The notes below the pieces were generated by a model, which worked only from the letters and a program-made list of their open reading frames with translations, was not told the origin of the DNA and made no database searches. A stretch of DNA of 64,000 nt, taken from Pseudomonas fluorescens (GTDB lineage Bacteria > Pseudomonadota > Gammaproteobacteria > Pseudomonadales > Pseudomonadaceae). This document shows positions 1 to 8,515 of this stretch, in pieces. The stretch's first letter is position 1. Every line of letters starts with the position of its first letter. The position numbers and the translations under genes were made by a program. The stretch spans positions 3,898,501 to 3,962,500 of the forward strand of contig NZ_CP012831.1 in assembly GCF_001307275.1 (NCBI RefSeq), given 5' to 3'.

Positions 1-1059
1 GTAGTACAGCTTGCCCAGCAACAGCTCGGCGCGAGGCTGGTCGGCGGCGCGGCCGTTTTCCAGGTATTGCATCATCTTGTCGACGTCACCCAGTTCCGGG
101 AAGTCGTAGAGCAGTTGCGCCAGGCTGACCCAGGCAGCGGGGTAGCCAGGGGCGATGCCTTCGAGCAACGACTGGGCGGTCTTTTCGTCAGTCTTGCCCA
201 GGCTGGCATCGGCCAGGACACGGGCGACGCTGTCCACGCGCTGGGCAGATACGACGCCACGGGCGTGACCGTCCTGCATCTGCTTGAGCAATGCGGCCTG
301 CTGTTCCGGCTGGCCGCGTTTCTGATAGACCGTGGCCAGTTCGACGTAGCAGATGTCCGTGGTCGCCAGCGCGGCCTTGCAGACCTTCTCGACTTCATCC
401 AGGTGCTGGTCGTAGGTGCCCTGGGTGCGGTAGAGCAGAATCTGCGCCAGGCCCGCTTCCGGGTAGCCGGCGCTGCGCCATTGGCTGATCTGCTGCTGGG
501 CGTTGACGTTCGGGAAGCTGTGGGGATATTGCAGGTACAGCATCGCCAGCGGGATCAGGGTGTTACCTTCGCCGTTGGCGAAGGCTTTCTTCAACAGGCC
601 TTCGGCTTCGTGTTTTTCCGCTTCGGTGGAGCCGGGCTTGGCCACCAGCAGGCGACCCAGGCGAGCCTGGGCCCGTGGCGAGATATCGGCCGCGGCGCGG
701 TAAGTCGCCTCGGCTTTTTTCATCTGCTCGGGGTCGCGGCTGTCCACCTGGATGTCGGCCAGGCCCACCTGGGCCTCGCTGTAGCCCAGGTCGGCCAGTT
801 GCTGATAGTTCTGCTGCGCCAGCGCCGTGTCGCCGCGCTTGAGCGCTTCGTTGGCCAGGCGCTGGTCGGGCAGGCCGGCACAGCCGCTGAGACTGACTGC
901 CAGCGCCAGAGCACACAACGCATATCCTGTGTGGGAGCGAGCCTGCTCGCGATGCAGGCCGCTCGGTGTACCAGACAGACCGCGTCGATCCCATCGCGAG
1001 CAAGCTCGCTCCCACAGGGAATGCGGTGCATTGTTGTTTTGTGGAGTGGTCACGGGCAT
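1..1059 (-). CDS. algK: AlgK, alginate secretion outer-membrane lipoprotein (partial, 3' end outside window)
   Basis: AlgK is a TPR/Sel1-like periplasmic lipoprotein that helps the AlgE porin export alginate. The reading frame is open from an ATG at 1059 to the window edge, 353 codons; family members are about 450-480 aa. Repeat-like helices rich in A/L/Y run through the visible part. The lipobox L-S-G-C ends at Cys60. The N-terminus is abnormal: a REP doublet (930-1016) lies in frame and encodes roughly residues 15-44, between the start and the hydrophobic signal core. No stop or frameshift results. A TTG just before the signal core could act as an alternative start, but would leave no basic n-region. 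The gene follows alg44 by 9 nt. Identity is secure from sequence and from the alg8-alg44-algK order. Confidence 0.9.
   Translation of the reverse strand, partial: MPVTTPQNNNAPHSLWERACSRWDRRGLSGTPSGLHREQARSHTGYALCALALAVSLSGCAGLPDQRLANEALKRGDTALAQQNYQQLADLGYSEAQVGLADIQVDSRDPEQMKKAEATYRAAADISPRAQARLGRLLVAKPGSTEAEKHEAEGLLKKAFANGEGNTLIPLAMLYLQYPHSFPNVNAQQQISQWRSAGYPEAGLAQILLYRTQGTYDQHLDEVEKVCKAALATTDICYVELATVYQKRGQPEQQAALLKQMQDGHARGVVSAQRVDSVARVLADASLGKTDEKTAQSLLEGIAPGYPAAWVSLAQLLYDFPELGDVDKMMQYLENGRAADQPRAELLLGKLYY
930..1016. repeat. REP doublet inside algK coding sequence
   Basis: Two inverted REP arms, TGTGGGAGCGAGCCTGC on the left and GCAAGCTCGCTCCCACA on the right, enclose a short spacer. 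At 87 bp it equals 29 codons, so the algK frame is kept. All other copies of this element in the window are intergenic. Confidence 0.9.
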
Positions 1060-1068
1060 ATCCTCGAC

Positions 1069-2238
1069 TTAAATACCGACGGCCATGGCTTTGTCGATCA
1101 GCCAGTTCAGGTTCGGGCCACGGTCGCTGGTGACTTCAACCGGACGGCCGGCCAGCGAGCTGTCCAGGGGTTCGTCAGGTTGGATCAGCACACGGATATC
1201 GGAAGACAGGTCGGCGCTTTTCAGGCTGGTGCTGCTGACGATCTTGCCGGTACGGGTGGTGTCTTCGCCGGCGACCTGGAAGCTGACCGGGGTGCCTGGG
1301 CGCACGTCGCTGAACTGGCGATAGGAGAAGCGCGCTTCGACGTTGGCTTCGGTGCCTCGTGGGACCAGTTGGAAGATCACGTCGCCCTTGCTGGCGTACT
1401 GGCCGTTGGCGACCAGTTGCTGGGCCACGATGCAGTCGCACGGGGAGGTCAGGGTGCCGGTCATTTGCTTGCCAAACAGCTCCTCGACCTTGGCCGGCTG
1501 CAACTGGTTGTCGTCCAGGTGACCCTTGAGCACGTCGAGCATGCTGGTGCTGAAGGTCGCCAGCGGGGCGCCCTTGGCGGCCACACCGTCAGCCTTGACC
1601 AGGCTCTGCACGGTGCCGTCGCGCGGCATGGTGATGGCCATGCCCGGTACGTTCACCAGGCCGGCCTGGGCGTGGCTGACGAAGTACATGCCGTACACCG
1701 ACTTGAAGATGAAACCGAACGCCGCCAGGCCAACGACGAAGACCCCCAGGCTGAAGGTCACGGCGCGCAGGCGACCCATGGCACTCATGCCACCGTTTTC
1801 GTCTTTCTGCTTGCGGGCCTTGGTGAAGTTGTCGCGCTGCAGGGTCGCCAGCACGTCACCGACACCGACGATGTCGCCGGCCAGGTGCGAGGTGATGATG
1901 TGACGCAGTGTCGAGATGTCCCGCGGCTCCAGGTTCTGGAACTGGCAACCGGTGCGGCCGGTCTGGCGGTCGTAGGAACGGATCTGCAACTCCACGTCCA
2001 TGGCCAGGCCAAGGTTGTCGATCACGAACTGCAGGCGAGCCTTGTAGGTCTCGCCAACCTTGAGCGGCAGTTGGCCGGCGTTGAAGCACAGCCCACCGGC
2101 GGACAGGTCCAGGACCTTGACTTCCATGGGCGTGCGGTCGGGGCCGAAGAAGCGCAGCTTGGCCGGGATTTTGACCCGGGCATGTTGGCGCTGGGCTTCG
2201 GATTCATGCACTACGTTGACATTCACGGCGGTGTTCAT
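1069..2238 (-). CDS. alg44: Alg44, c-di-GMP-binding alginate polymerisation protein
   Basis: Alg44 is the co-polymerase that activates Alg8 when it binds c-di-GMP. It is 389 aa, the usual length. The N-terminal PilZ domain carries both binding motifs, RxxxR (R17-R21) and DxSxGG (D44-G49). One transmembrane helix lies near residues 158-178. A periplasmic part resembling membrane-fusion proteins follows. It sits between alg8 (35-nt gap) and algK (9-nt gap) on the same strand, as in all known alginate operons, and should be transcribed from the algD promoter. Confidence 0.96.
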   Translation of the reverse strand: MNTAVNVNVVHESEAQRQHARVKIPAKLRFFGPDRTPMEVKVLDLSAGGLCFNAGQLPLKVGETYKARLQFVIDNLGLAMDVELQIRSYDRQTGRTGCQFQNLEPRDISTLRHIITSHLAGDIVGVGDVLATLQRDNFTKARKQKDENGGMSAMGRLRAVTFSLGVFVVGLAAFGFIFKSVYGMYFVSHAQAGLVNVPGMAITMPRDGTVQSLVKADGVAAKGAPLATFSTSMLDVLKGHLDDNQLQPAKVEELFGKQMTGTLTSPCDCIVAQQLVANGQYASKGDVIFQLVPRGTEANVEARFSYRQFSDVRPGTPVSFQVAGEDTTRTGKIVSSTSLKSADLSSDIRVLIQPDEPLDSSLAGRPVEVTSDRGPNLNWLIDKAMAVGI

Positions 2239-2273
2239 AGGGGCGATTTCCTAGTTAATTCATTCAAGTCCGG

Positions 2274-3764
2274 TCAGACCATCGTCAGCAGCACGGCGAC
2301 AAAAATGCTGCCGGCGGAGAAGGTCATGGTCCGAGACGACCAAGTGTTGAACCAACGTTGAAAGCTGGCGAGATCACGGGTCAGTGAGGTGGGCTGGCGG
2401 GTCCAGGACTGCTGGTCAAGGCGGAAGAACACGTAGATCTTCACCAGGGCCCCGACGATCTGGTTGTAATAGAGAATCGCCGGGTAGGCAGGGCCGATCT
2501 TGTGTCCGGAGCACGACAGCAACAGGGTCAACAGCAACCGGGTGATGCCGATCCACAGCAGGTACACCAGGATGAACGCGGTGCCGTACTTGAAGCTGGC
2601 GATCAGTGCCACGGTCAGGCCCAGCAGCGAGGTCCACATCGACACGCGCTGGTCGAACAGCACCACCGAGGTGAACAGGCCCAGACGGCGCATGCCCAGG
2701 CCCAGTGCCCGGGAGTTCTGCCGCAGGTTGTTGCCGTACCAGCGGAACATCAGCTTGCGGCTGGCCTTGATGAAGCTCTTCTCCGGCGGATGCTCGACGG
2801 TGTTGATCGCCGCATCGGGCACGTAGAACGTGTCGTAGCCCAGGCGCATCAGGCTGAACCAGCTCGACTTGTCGTCGCCGGTCAGGAACTTGAAGCGGCC
2901 CAGGCGCCAGTGTTGCAGCGAGTCGCTTTCCACGTCGGCGATGAAGTCCGGGTTGGTGACCACGGTGGCGCGGAACACCGACATGCGCCCGGTCATGGTC
3001 AGCACGCGCTTGGACAAGGCCATGGAGCACATGTTGATGTGGCGTTGGGCGAAGCGCAGTTTGTGCCACTCGCTCATGATGTAGCCGCCGCGCACTTCGC
3101 AGAACTCGTTGGTGGTCAGGCCGCCGACGTTGCCGAACAACTGGAACCACGGCACGGTCTTGCGCACGACGCCTTCGGCGAGCACGGTGTCGCCATCGAT
3201 CACGGCGACCACGGCGCGGTCGTCCGGCAGGTGGCGGGAGATGGCGCGGAAGCCGTAGGCCAGGCCGTCACGCTTGCCGGTGCCAGGGATACGCACGAAG
3301 TCCAGCTTGACCCGCGCAGGCGGGTTCATGCGGGCCCAGAGGCTCTTGACCAGCAATTCGTCGGACATTTCCACGATGGAGCAGACCACGGTGGTGGGCA
3401 GCCCGCAGTCGATGGCCTCGCGGATCACCGAGCCATACACCTGGGCAGTGGTCAGCGCGTCGATCCGGAAGCTGGTGACCATCAGGTACACGTGGGACGG
3501 ATCCGCCGCCTTGCCCAGCTTGCGGACCTTGCGGCGCAGGTGTGGGTAGACGATGTACAGGAAGATCATGCCGCGCACGAAATGCGTCGCTCCCATGGAG
3601 TAACGCCAGATGCCCACGGCACCGATCAGGAAGATGAAGTCCTTGGATTCGGAGTCGAACGTGGACGTGGGCAGCGCCATGGCGATGCCCATCAATAAAC
3701 TCAAGTAAAACAGCCAACCGGCGGCCTGAAGCAGGCCGTGCTTTAGCCTGTGCATAATCTGCAT
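2274..3764 (-). CDS. alg8: Alg8, mannuronan polymerase glycosyltransferase
   Basis: Alg8 is the inner-membrane family-2 glycosyltransferase that polymerises GDP-mannuronic acid. It has 496 codons, or 493 if translation begins at the internal Met4 (MHRLKHG), which resembles family starts better. Two N-terminal transmembrane helices are followed by the cytosolic catalytic domain with a D-G-D nucleotide-sugar motif at 190-192. Several hydrophobic helices lie after residue about 370. It lies between algD (91-nt gap) and alg44 and is presumably cotranscribed with both. Confidence 0.95.
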   Translation of the reverse strand: MQIMHRLKHGLLQAAGWLFYLSLLMGIAMALPTSTFDSESKDFIFLIGAVGIWRYSMGATHFVRGMIFLYIVYPHLRRKVRKLGKAADPSHVYLMVTSFRIDALTTAQVYGSVIREAIDCGLPTTVVCSIVEMSDELLVKSLWARMNPPARVKLDFVRIPGTGKRDGLAYGFRAISRHLPDDRAVVAVIDGDTVLAEGVVRKTVPWFQLFGNVGGLTTNEFCEVRGGYIMSEWHKLRFAQRHINMCSMALSKRVLTMTGRMSVFRATVVTNPDFIADVESDSLQHWRLGRFKFLTGDDKSSWFSLMRLGYDTFYVPDAAINTVEHPPEKSFIKASRKLMFRWYGNNLRQNSRALGLGMRRLGLFTSVVLFDQRVSMWTSLLGLTVALIASFKYGTAFILVYLLWIGITRLLLTLLLSCSGHKIGPAYPAILYYNQIVGALVKIYVFFRLDQQSWTRQPTSLTRDLASFQRWFNTWSSRTMTFSAGSIFVAVLLTMV

Positions 3765-3855
3765 CCGTCTCTATCTCGGGCGGGCCTTGTGGGCGGCCCG
3801 ATGGGTTAAGGCAGGCGAAAGGCCGGCCGAGGCATGCCCCGGCCGGCAAACAGAC

Positions 3856-5172
3856 TTACCAGCAGATGCCTTCGGTCCGGCCACTCGGGTTGGTGGCCTT
3901 GGACATGAAGCCGACCAGGTCGATGACCTGCTTGCCTTCCGGTACGTTTTCGGTCAGCGCGCGGAACTTCTCGTCGCGGTTACCCAGGATGATGATGTCG
4001 GAGCTGTCGATCACCGAGTCGAAGTCGGCGTTGAGCAAGGACGAGACGTGAGGAATCTTCGACTCGATGTAATCCTTGTTCGCACCGTGGACGCGGGCGT
4101 ATTCGACGTTGCTGTCGTAGATCTTCAGGTCGAAACCCTTGCCGATCAGCATTTCCGCCAATTCCACCAGCGGGCTTTCACGCAGGTCGTCGGTGCCGGC
4201 CTTGAAGCTCAGGCCCAACAGGGCGACTTTGCGCTTGTCGTGGCTGGAAACGATGTCGAAGGCGTTCTGCACCTGGGACTCGTTGCTGCGCATCAGCGAG
4301 TTGAGCAGCGGCGCTTCCACGTCCAGGGCGCCGGCGCGGTAGGTCAGGGCGCGAACGTCCTTGGGCAGGCAGGAGCCGCCGAAGGCGAAGCCTGGGCGCA
4401 TGTAGTACTGGGACAGGTTCAGGGTCTTGTCCTGGCAGACCACGTCCATCACTTCACGACCATCGACGCCGACGGCCTTGGCAATGTTGCCGATCTCGTT
4501 GGCGAAGGTCACCTTGGTGGCGTGCCACACGTTGCAGGTGTACTTGATCATCTCGGCGACAGCGATGTCCTTGCGGATGATCGGCGCATCGAGCTCTTCG
4601 TACAGCGACTGCAGGACGTCACCGGAGGCGGTGTCGAACTCACCGATAACGGTCATTGGCGGCTGGTCGTAGTCTTTGATCGCGGTGCTTTCACGCAGGA
4701 ACTCAGGGTTGACCGCGACACCGAAATCGACGCCGGCTTTCTTGCCGGAGCAGTCTTCCAGGATCGGGATGACAACGTTTGCCACGGTGCCTGGCAATAC
4801 GGTGCTGCGCACTACGATAGTGTGGCGGGTGGTCTTGTCACGCAGGACAAAACCGATCTCGCGGCACACCGCTTCGATGTAGTTCAGTTCCAGGTCGCCG
4901 TTCTTTTTGCTCGGTGTACCGACGCAAATCATCGACAAGTCAGTATCGCGAATGGCTTCGGCGAAGTTGGTCGTGCCGCGCAGTCGGCCAGTTTGAATGC
5001 CTTGCGCCAACAGCTCGCCAAGACCCGGTTCAACGATTGGCGATTTGCCGGCGTTGATCATGTCGATTTTGTCTTTGGCGACATCCACGCCAACTACATC
5101 ATGGCCCCGTGCAGACAGGCAACCGGCACATACTGCACCGACGTAACCCAAACCAAATATGCTAATGCGCAT
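3856..5172 (-). CDS. algD: AlgD, GDP-mannose 6-dehydrogenase
   Basis: AlgD oxidises GDP-mannose to GDP-mannuronate, the committed step of alginate synthesis. The frame opens at 5193, but the family start is MRISIFGLGYVG at 5172, giving 438 aa (P. aeruginosa AlgD is 436). The Rossmann motif GxGxxG lies near residue 7. The catalytic cysteine is in FGGSCLPKD. It is the first gene of the alginate operon and is preceded by a long AT-rich region. Confidence 0.96.
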   Translation of the reverse strand: MRISIFGLGYVGAVCAGCLSARGHDVVGVDVAKDKIDMINAGKSPIVEPGLGELLAQGIQTGRLRGTTNFAEAIRDTDLSMICVGTPSKKNGDLELNYIEAVCREIGFVLRDKTTRHTIVVRSTVLPGTVANVVIPILEDCSGKKAGVDFGVAVNPEFLRESTAIKDYDQPPMTVIGEFDTASGDVLQSLYEELDAPIIRKDIAVAEMIKYTCNVWHATKVTFANEIGNIAKAVGVDGREVMDVVCQDKTLNLSQYYMRPGFAFGGSCLPKDVRALTYRAGALDVEAPLLNSLMRSNESQVQNAFDIVSSHDKRKVALLGLSFKAGTDDLRESPLVELAEMLIGKGFDLKIYDSNVEYARVHGANKDYIESKIPHVSSLLNADFDSVIDSSDIIILGNRDEKFRALTENVPEGKQVIDLVGFMSKATNPSGRTEGICW

Positions 5173-5263
5173 CGCATTTACCTCTGTTTTCACGCCATTA
5201 AATGGCCGGAGTTAATAGTGTTCAGCGGTCATCGAGCACTCGGAAGTGTGGAATGCAGGCGCC

Positions 5264-5293
5264 ACAGTGCCGTGTGCAGGCATACAAAGTTCC
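5264..5293 (-). promoter_or_regulatory. Possible AlgU (sigma-22) promoter of algD
   Basis: On the minus strand GGAACTT (5287-5293) matches the AlgU -35 box exactly and lies about 115 nt before the algD start. The -10 element about 16-17 nt further on (GCACTG) matches the TCTGA-type consensus poorly, so this is only a candidate. Confidence 0.35.
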
Positions 5294-5716
5294 GAGTGTC
5301 TAAATAAGTGCACTCAAGTTGTGCGCAAAGCGGCCTAGTTGTTATGACCTGCCCTGTTATGCAGCCAGTCCCTGTTAATCAAGAACGCTCGTGCAAAAAG
5401 TCTCTCACCTCTGATCCCTGGCAAAAGCCCACAAAATCAGAAGCTTGTGTGCTCGGGTGAGCACGTTATAGGGGCGCAGCCTTGGCCTTGTAGGGGATAG
5501 TAATGGTGCGTTATCTCCTGTCCTTTATAAGATGGATCCAAATAGGCGACCGTTTCGCTAAATTGCCATGACAACTTGGTTACTTGGATCGACGGCCTAT
5601 GTAAGTCATCTCTTACACGCTCCGTGAGAATCGTTACGGGTGGTATGAGCCGTGCAATTTCACATAGTTCCGATCCGCTCATCGCGATTTTCGTAATTTT
5701 TCGAAATATTATCGAA

Positions 5717-5830
5717 GATGGCACTGCCCTCAATATGATGGCACTTGCCGTTTCATCCTTTGTTAATGGGGAGTTAGGTGGGGTAGATAGTTTTGTGCCA
5801 CTACGGATAAAAAATTTTGGTGCCACTACG
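5717..5830. promoter_or_regulatory. Cluster of four TGGCAC motifs upstream of algD
   Basis: GATGGCACTGCC (5717-5728) and GATGGCACTTGCC (5737-5749) are spaced exactly 20 bp apart. The reverse-strand motif CGTAGTGGCAC occurs twice, 25 bp apart (5795-5805 and 5820-5830). Regular spacing near whole helical turns suggests binding sites for a regulator. The protein is unknown; AmrZ is one possibility. Confidence 0.4.
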
Positions 5831-5982
5831 CAAAAAACTGACGAGTGTCGAGTGAAAGAAAAGTTAGCGGGGGAGTGGGGCGATTTATTGACGTCACGAA
5901 ACTGGCGAAACAGGCGGGGAACTAAGATGACCGATCGGGGCTTGATCGAAGTCCCCGATCAGGGACGATATAAGGTTATGCC

Positions 5983-6762
5983 TTATTCGGGAGCGTGATC
6001 GCGCAAGAACACGAGTTTGTCCTGGCTCGATTGTTGTGCGTTGAAGCGATAGCCCTGAACATCGAATTGGCTGAGTGCCGCGGGGTCGTTGATGCGTTCT
6101 TCAATGACGAAACGACTCATCAGGCCCCGGGCCTTTTTGGCGTAGAAGCTGATGATCTTGTACTGGCCATTTTTCAAGTCGCGGAATTCGGTATCGATGA
6201 CGCGCGCTTTCAGTGCGCTGCGCTTGACCGCCGAGAAGTATTCATTGGACGCCAGGTTCAGCAGTACGTCGTCGCCCTGGTCGGCGAGGGCTTCGTTCAG
6301 CCATTCGCTGATGCGCGTGCCCCAGAAGGCGTACAGGTCCTTGCCGCGGGTATTGGCCAGCTTCGTGCCCATTTCCAGGCGATAGGGTTGCATCAGGTCC
6401 AGTGGGCGCAGCAGGCCATAGAGGCCGGAGAGCATGCGCAGATGTTGCTGGGCATAGTCGAAGTCGGCTTCGCCAAAGCTTTGCGCATCGAGGCCGGTGT
6501 ACACGTCACCCTTGAAGGCCAGCAGCGCCTGCTTGGCGTTGGCCGGGGTGAACGCCGGCGTCCAGCTGCCGAATCGCGCGGCATTGAGGCCGCCGATCTT
6601 ATCGGAGACATGCATCAGCTCGCTGATCTGTGCCGGCGAGAGTTCGCGCAGCTGTTCGATCAGCTCCTGGGAGTGATCCAGGTACTGCGGCTGGGTAAAG
6701 CGCGCGGTGGCCGGCGGTGTTTCGTAATCGAGGGTCTTGGCGGGGGAAATCACCATCAGCAT
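5983..6762 (-). CDS. yaaA: YaaA family peroxide-stress protein
   Basis: This is a member of the YaaA/DUF328 family, which in E. coli lowers free intracellular iron and DNA damage during peroxide stress. The start at 6762 (MLMVISPAKTLDYE) gives 259 aa, the family length; upstream in-frame Met codons lack the conserved start. The N-terminal ISPAKTLD motif and the C-terminal ...YRFN... segment are present. It is a single gene with no operon partner on its strand, convergent with nothing nearby. Confidence 0.93.
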   Translation of the reverse strand: MLMVISPAKTLDYETPPATARFTQPQYLDHSQELIEQLRELSPAQISELMHVSDKIGGLNAARFGSWTPAFTPANAKQALLAFKGDVYTGLDAQSFGEADFDYAQQHLRMLSGLYGLLRPLDLMQPYRLEMGTKLANTRGKDLYAFWGTRISEWLNEALADQGDDVLLNLASNEYFSAVKRSALKARVIDTEFRDLKNGQYKIISFYAKKARGLMSRFVIEERINDPAALSQFDVQGYRFNAQQSSQDKLVFLRDHAPE

Positions 6763-6861
6763 GCAATCGTCTCCTTGAAGGTTCGGCGATTCTAGGGGGT
6801 TGTCCGGGTGGACTCCAGCTATCGAGGCAATAGGTGATGGATGGGCGAGCATTGATGGGTT

Positions 6862-6980
6862 TTGTGGCGAGGGAGCTGTGGGAGCAAAGCTTGCTCGCGA
6901 TGAACGATGACGCAGTCTTGCAGATGGACCGTGTCACCTGCATCGCGAGCAAGCTTTGCTCCCACAGGTCTGCTCCCCAA
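6862..6980. repeat. REP doublet (AAAGC variant) with a second-family half-site fused at its left
   Basis: Arms TGTGGGAGCAAAGCTTGC at 6877 and its complement ending at 6966 enclose a spacer. Directly to the left is TGTGGCGAGGGAGC, the half-site of a different REP family seen intact at 38923. The right flank GGTCTGCTCCC resembles that of the nested element at 45251-45379. Confidence 0.8.
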
Positions 6981-7039
6981 GTCCACTGACCGCAAGGGTA
7001 TTGCGCCAGGATCGGCTATGATGCCGCGCGGGTTTCGTT

Positions 7040-8179
7040 ATGGAGACATCCCTTTTGCGCATCGCCCTTGTGTTATCGGCCTGGCTGTTGAGCTTCGGCG
7101 CCCTCGCGGCGCCCAACGACGTCGCCACCCTGGACCGCACGACCTGGCCGGAACAACTCACCAGCCCGACGCTGTTCGACGTGGCTTCGCGGGCCGAGAT
7201 CCTGATGTTCGCCCGGGGCTTGCTGGACGTCGATGCCATGGATGAAATCGCGCTCAAGCAGTACCTGGGGCTGCGCACGGTCAATATGGCCGCGATCGAC
7301 GCCCTGCGCGCCCGGCTGTGGCAACGGTTGCTGAGCAACTACAACTTTGCCCAGCGCAGTTGCGATCAGGATGCGTCCTTCTGTTACCTGGTCGAGGACA
7401 TGGCGACCCTGCGTGAAGAGGCTCGCAGGTTCCATCTCGATGACAACTCCTACTACATCAAATGGGCGGCGCCGAGCCAGATCTTTCATACGCAATATCG
7501 TGATGAACTGCTGCGCAAAGCCGCGCTTTTTCCGCAAACCAGCAGTGAAATCGCCCGTTTTGGCGAGTACGAGCGCAACGGCGAGGAGATGAACGACCGG
7601 CTGTTCCTGTTGACCTTCGACAGCGCCGCCAACGTCGTGCCGGACAACACCCCGTGGCTGACCGACTACCTGCGCAAGGCGAACATGAACGGCACCTTCT
7701 TCGTGCTGGGCAAGGACATTCAGGCGCGGTTGGAAGAGCGCTCGGTCAACAGTCTCCAGATGTTGTATGCGGGACAGTGCGTGGGTGTGCAGGGCTGGGA
7801 GTTCCGTTCCCACAGCCATTGGCAGGACTGGCAAGACTCGGTCCGGCGCAGTGTCGAGCTGGTCAAGGGCAAGCTGCCCGAGAATTACGTGCCGCTGTTC
7901 CGCCCGCCCCAAGGCCAGCGTCGTGGCGATGCCGAAGGATTTTTCCGGCAGCAGGGCCTGCAGGTGGCGCTATGGGACATCGATCCCCAGGACAGCGGCA
8001 ATCGGCTCAAGCCTGAGCAAAGCGCTCAGCGTGTGCTGACCCTCATGTTGCTGTGGCGCCACGGGGTGATCAATTTCAGCGCCAAGCAGGATGGGGTGAA
8101 AACGGCGATGCCCTGGCTCATGGCGCAAACGGCGCAGAGCGGGATCGGTTGGGCGGACTGTCAGGAGGCGTTTCGCTGA
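7040..8179 (+). CDS. Polysaccharide deacetylase-like (NodB-fold) exported protein
   Basis: A signal peptide (about residues 1-23) precedes a 379-aa protein whose C-terminal half has the NodB fold. Visible motifs: LTFDSA (191-196) in place of TFDDG, RSHSHWQDW (256-264) in place of H-S/T-x-x-H, an intact RPPQG (288-292), and WDIDPQDSG (312-320). The second metal-site aspartate is replaced by Ser195, and the second histidine of motif 2 is doubtful. The protein may therefore be weakly active or inactive. The N-terminal 160 residues are not recognised. It stands alone, with REP elements on the 5' side. An envelope role is inferred from the signal peptide only. Confidence 0.7.
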   Translation: METSLLRIALVLSAWLLSFGALAAPNDVATLDRTTWPEQLTSPTLFDVASRAEILMFARGLLDVDAMDEIALKQYLGLRTVNMAAIDALRARLWQRLLSNYNFAQRSCDQDASFCYLVEDMATLREEARRFHLDDNSYYIKWAAPSQIFHTQYRDELLRKAALFPQTSSEIARFGEYERNGEEMNDRLFLLTFDSAANVVPDNTPWLTDYLRKANMNGTFFVLGKDIQARLEERSVNSLQMLYAGQCVGVQGWEFRSHSHWQDWQDSVRRSVELVKGKLPENYVPLFRPPQGQRRGDAEGFFRQQGLQVALWDIDPQDSGNRLKPEQSAQRVLTLMLLWRHGVINFSAKQDGVKTAMPWLMAQTAQSGIGWADCQEAFR

Positions 8180-8515
8180 AACCGGGAAAGGCCCGGAAAC
8201 ATTGGGGAAGGAGGAAAATCCGGGACACATTCATGACAACCGGACTTTCGACTTTAACGGTGCGACGGCGGTACGCCAAGGGTTATTCGTCACTCTGAAA
8301 AATAAACTTCAAAAAAGCGTCAAAGTGCTTTTTCCTGTCATGGTTTTTGGAGTATCAAGAAGTCAGACCGCCGAAACCTGCAACACAGGTGGCGTCTTCC
8401 AAGACCCAGATTGTGTGCAGTTCACCTGAATCCTCGCGGGTGAATTCGGTGGCTACCTCGAGGCGCAGCACTGTCACGGTATTGCGTCGAATGGCCCCCA
8501 CATAGGTGACCGAGT
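8180..8515. other. Intergenic gap, deacetylase-like gene to phoH
   Basis: No convincing gene. A weak A/T hairpin (AAAAAGC..GCTTTTT, about 8312-8334) could be a poor terminator. An inverted pair TTCACC..GGTGAA near 8420-8445 precedes the PhoH gene. Short frames here lack ribosome-binding sites. Confidence 0.5.

Larger units (their letters stand above)
5173..5982. promoter_or_regulatory. Long AT-rich region upstream of algD
   Basis: About 800 bp lie between algD and the 3' end of yaaA. GC content drops clearly at 5500-5850, and the open frames here have no recognisable protein character. In other pseudomonads the algD upstream region binds AlgR, AmrZ, AlgB and IHF, and a long regulatory tract fits that. 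I could not find an exact AlgR box (CCGTTCGTC). A cluster of TGGCAC motifs is listed separately. Confidence 0.6.

Noticed and set aside
67..2361. 764-codon open frame on the plus strand across algK and alg44
   Set aside because: It is the antisense shadow of high-GC genes, with no ribosome-binding site and no protein-family character.
5437..5998. Two frames (129 and 140 codons) in the algD upstream region
   Set aside because: They overlap on opposite strands, have no recognisable domains or start signals, and lie in AT-rich regulatory DNA.
8202..8429. 75-codon frame between the deacetylase-like gene and phoH
   Set aside because: No ribosome-binding site and no conserved features.
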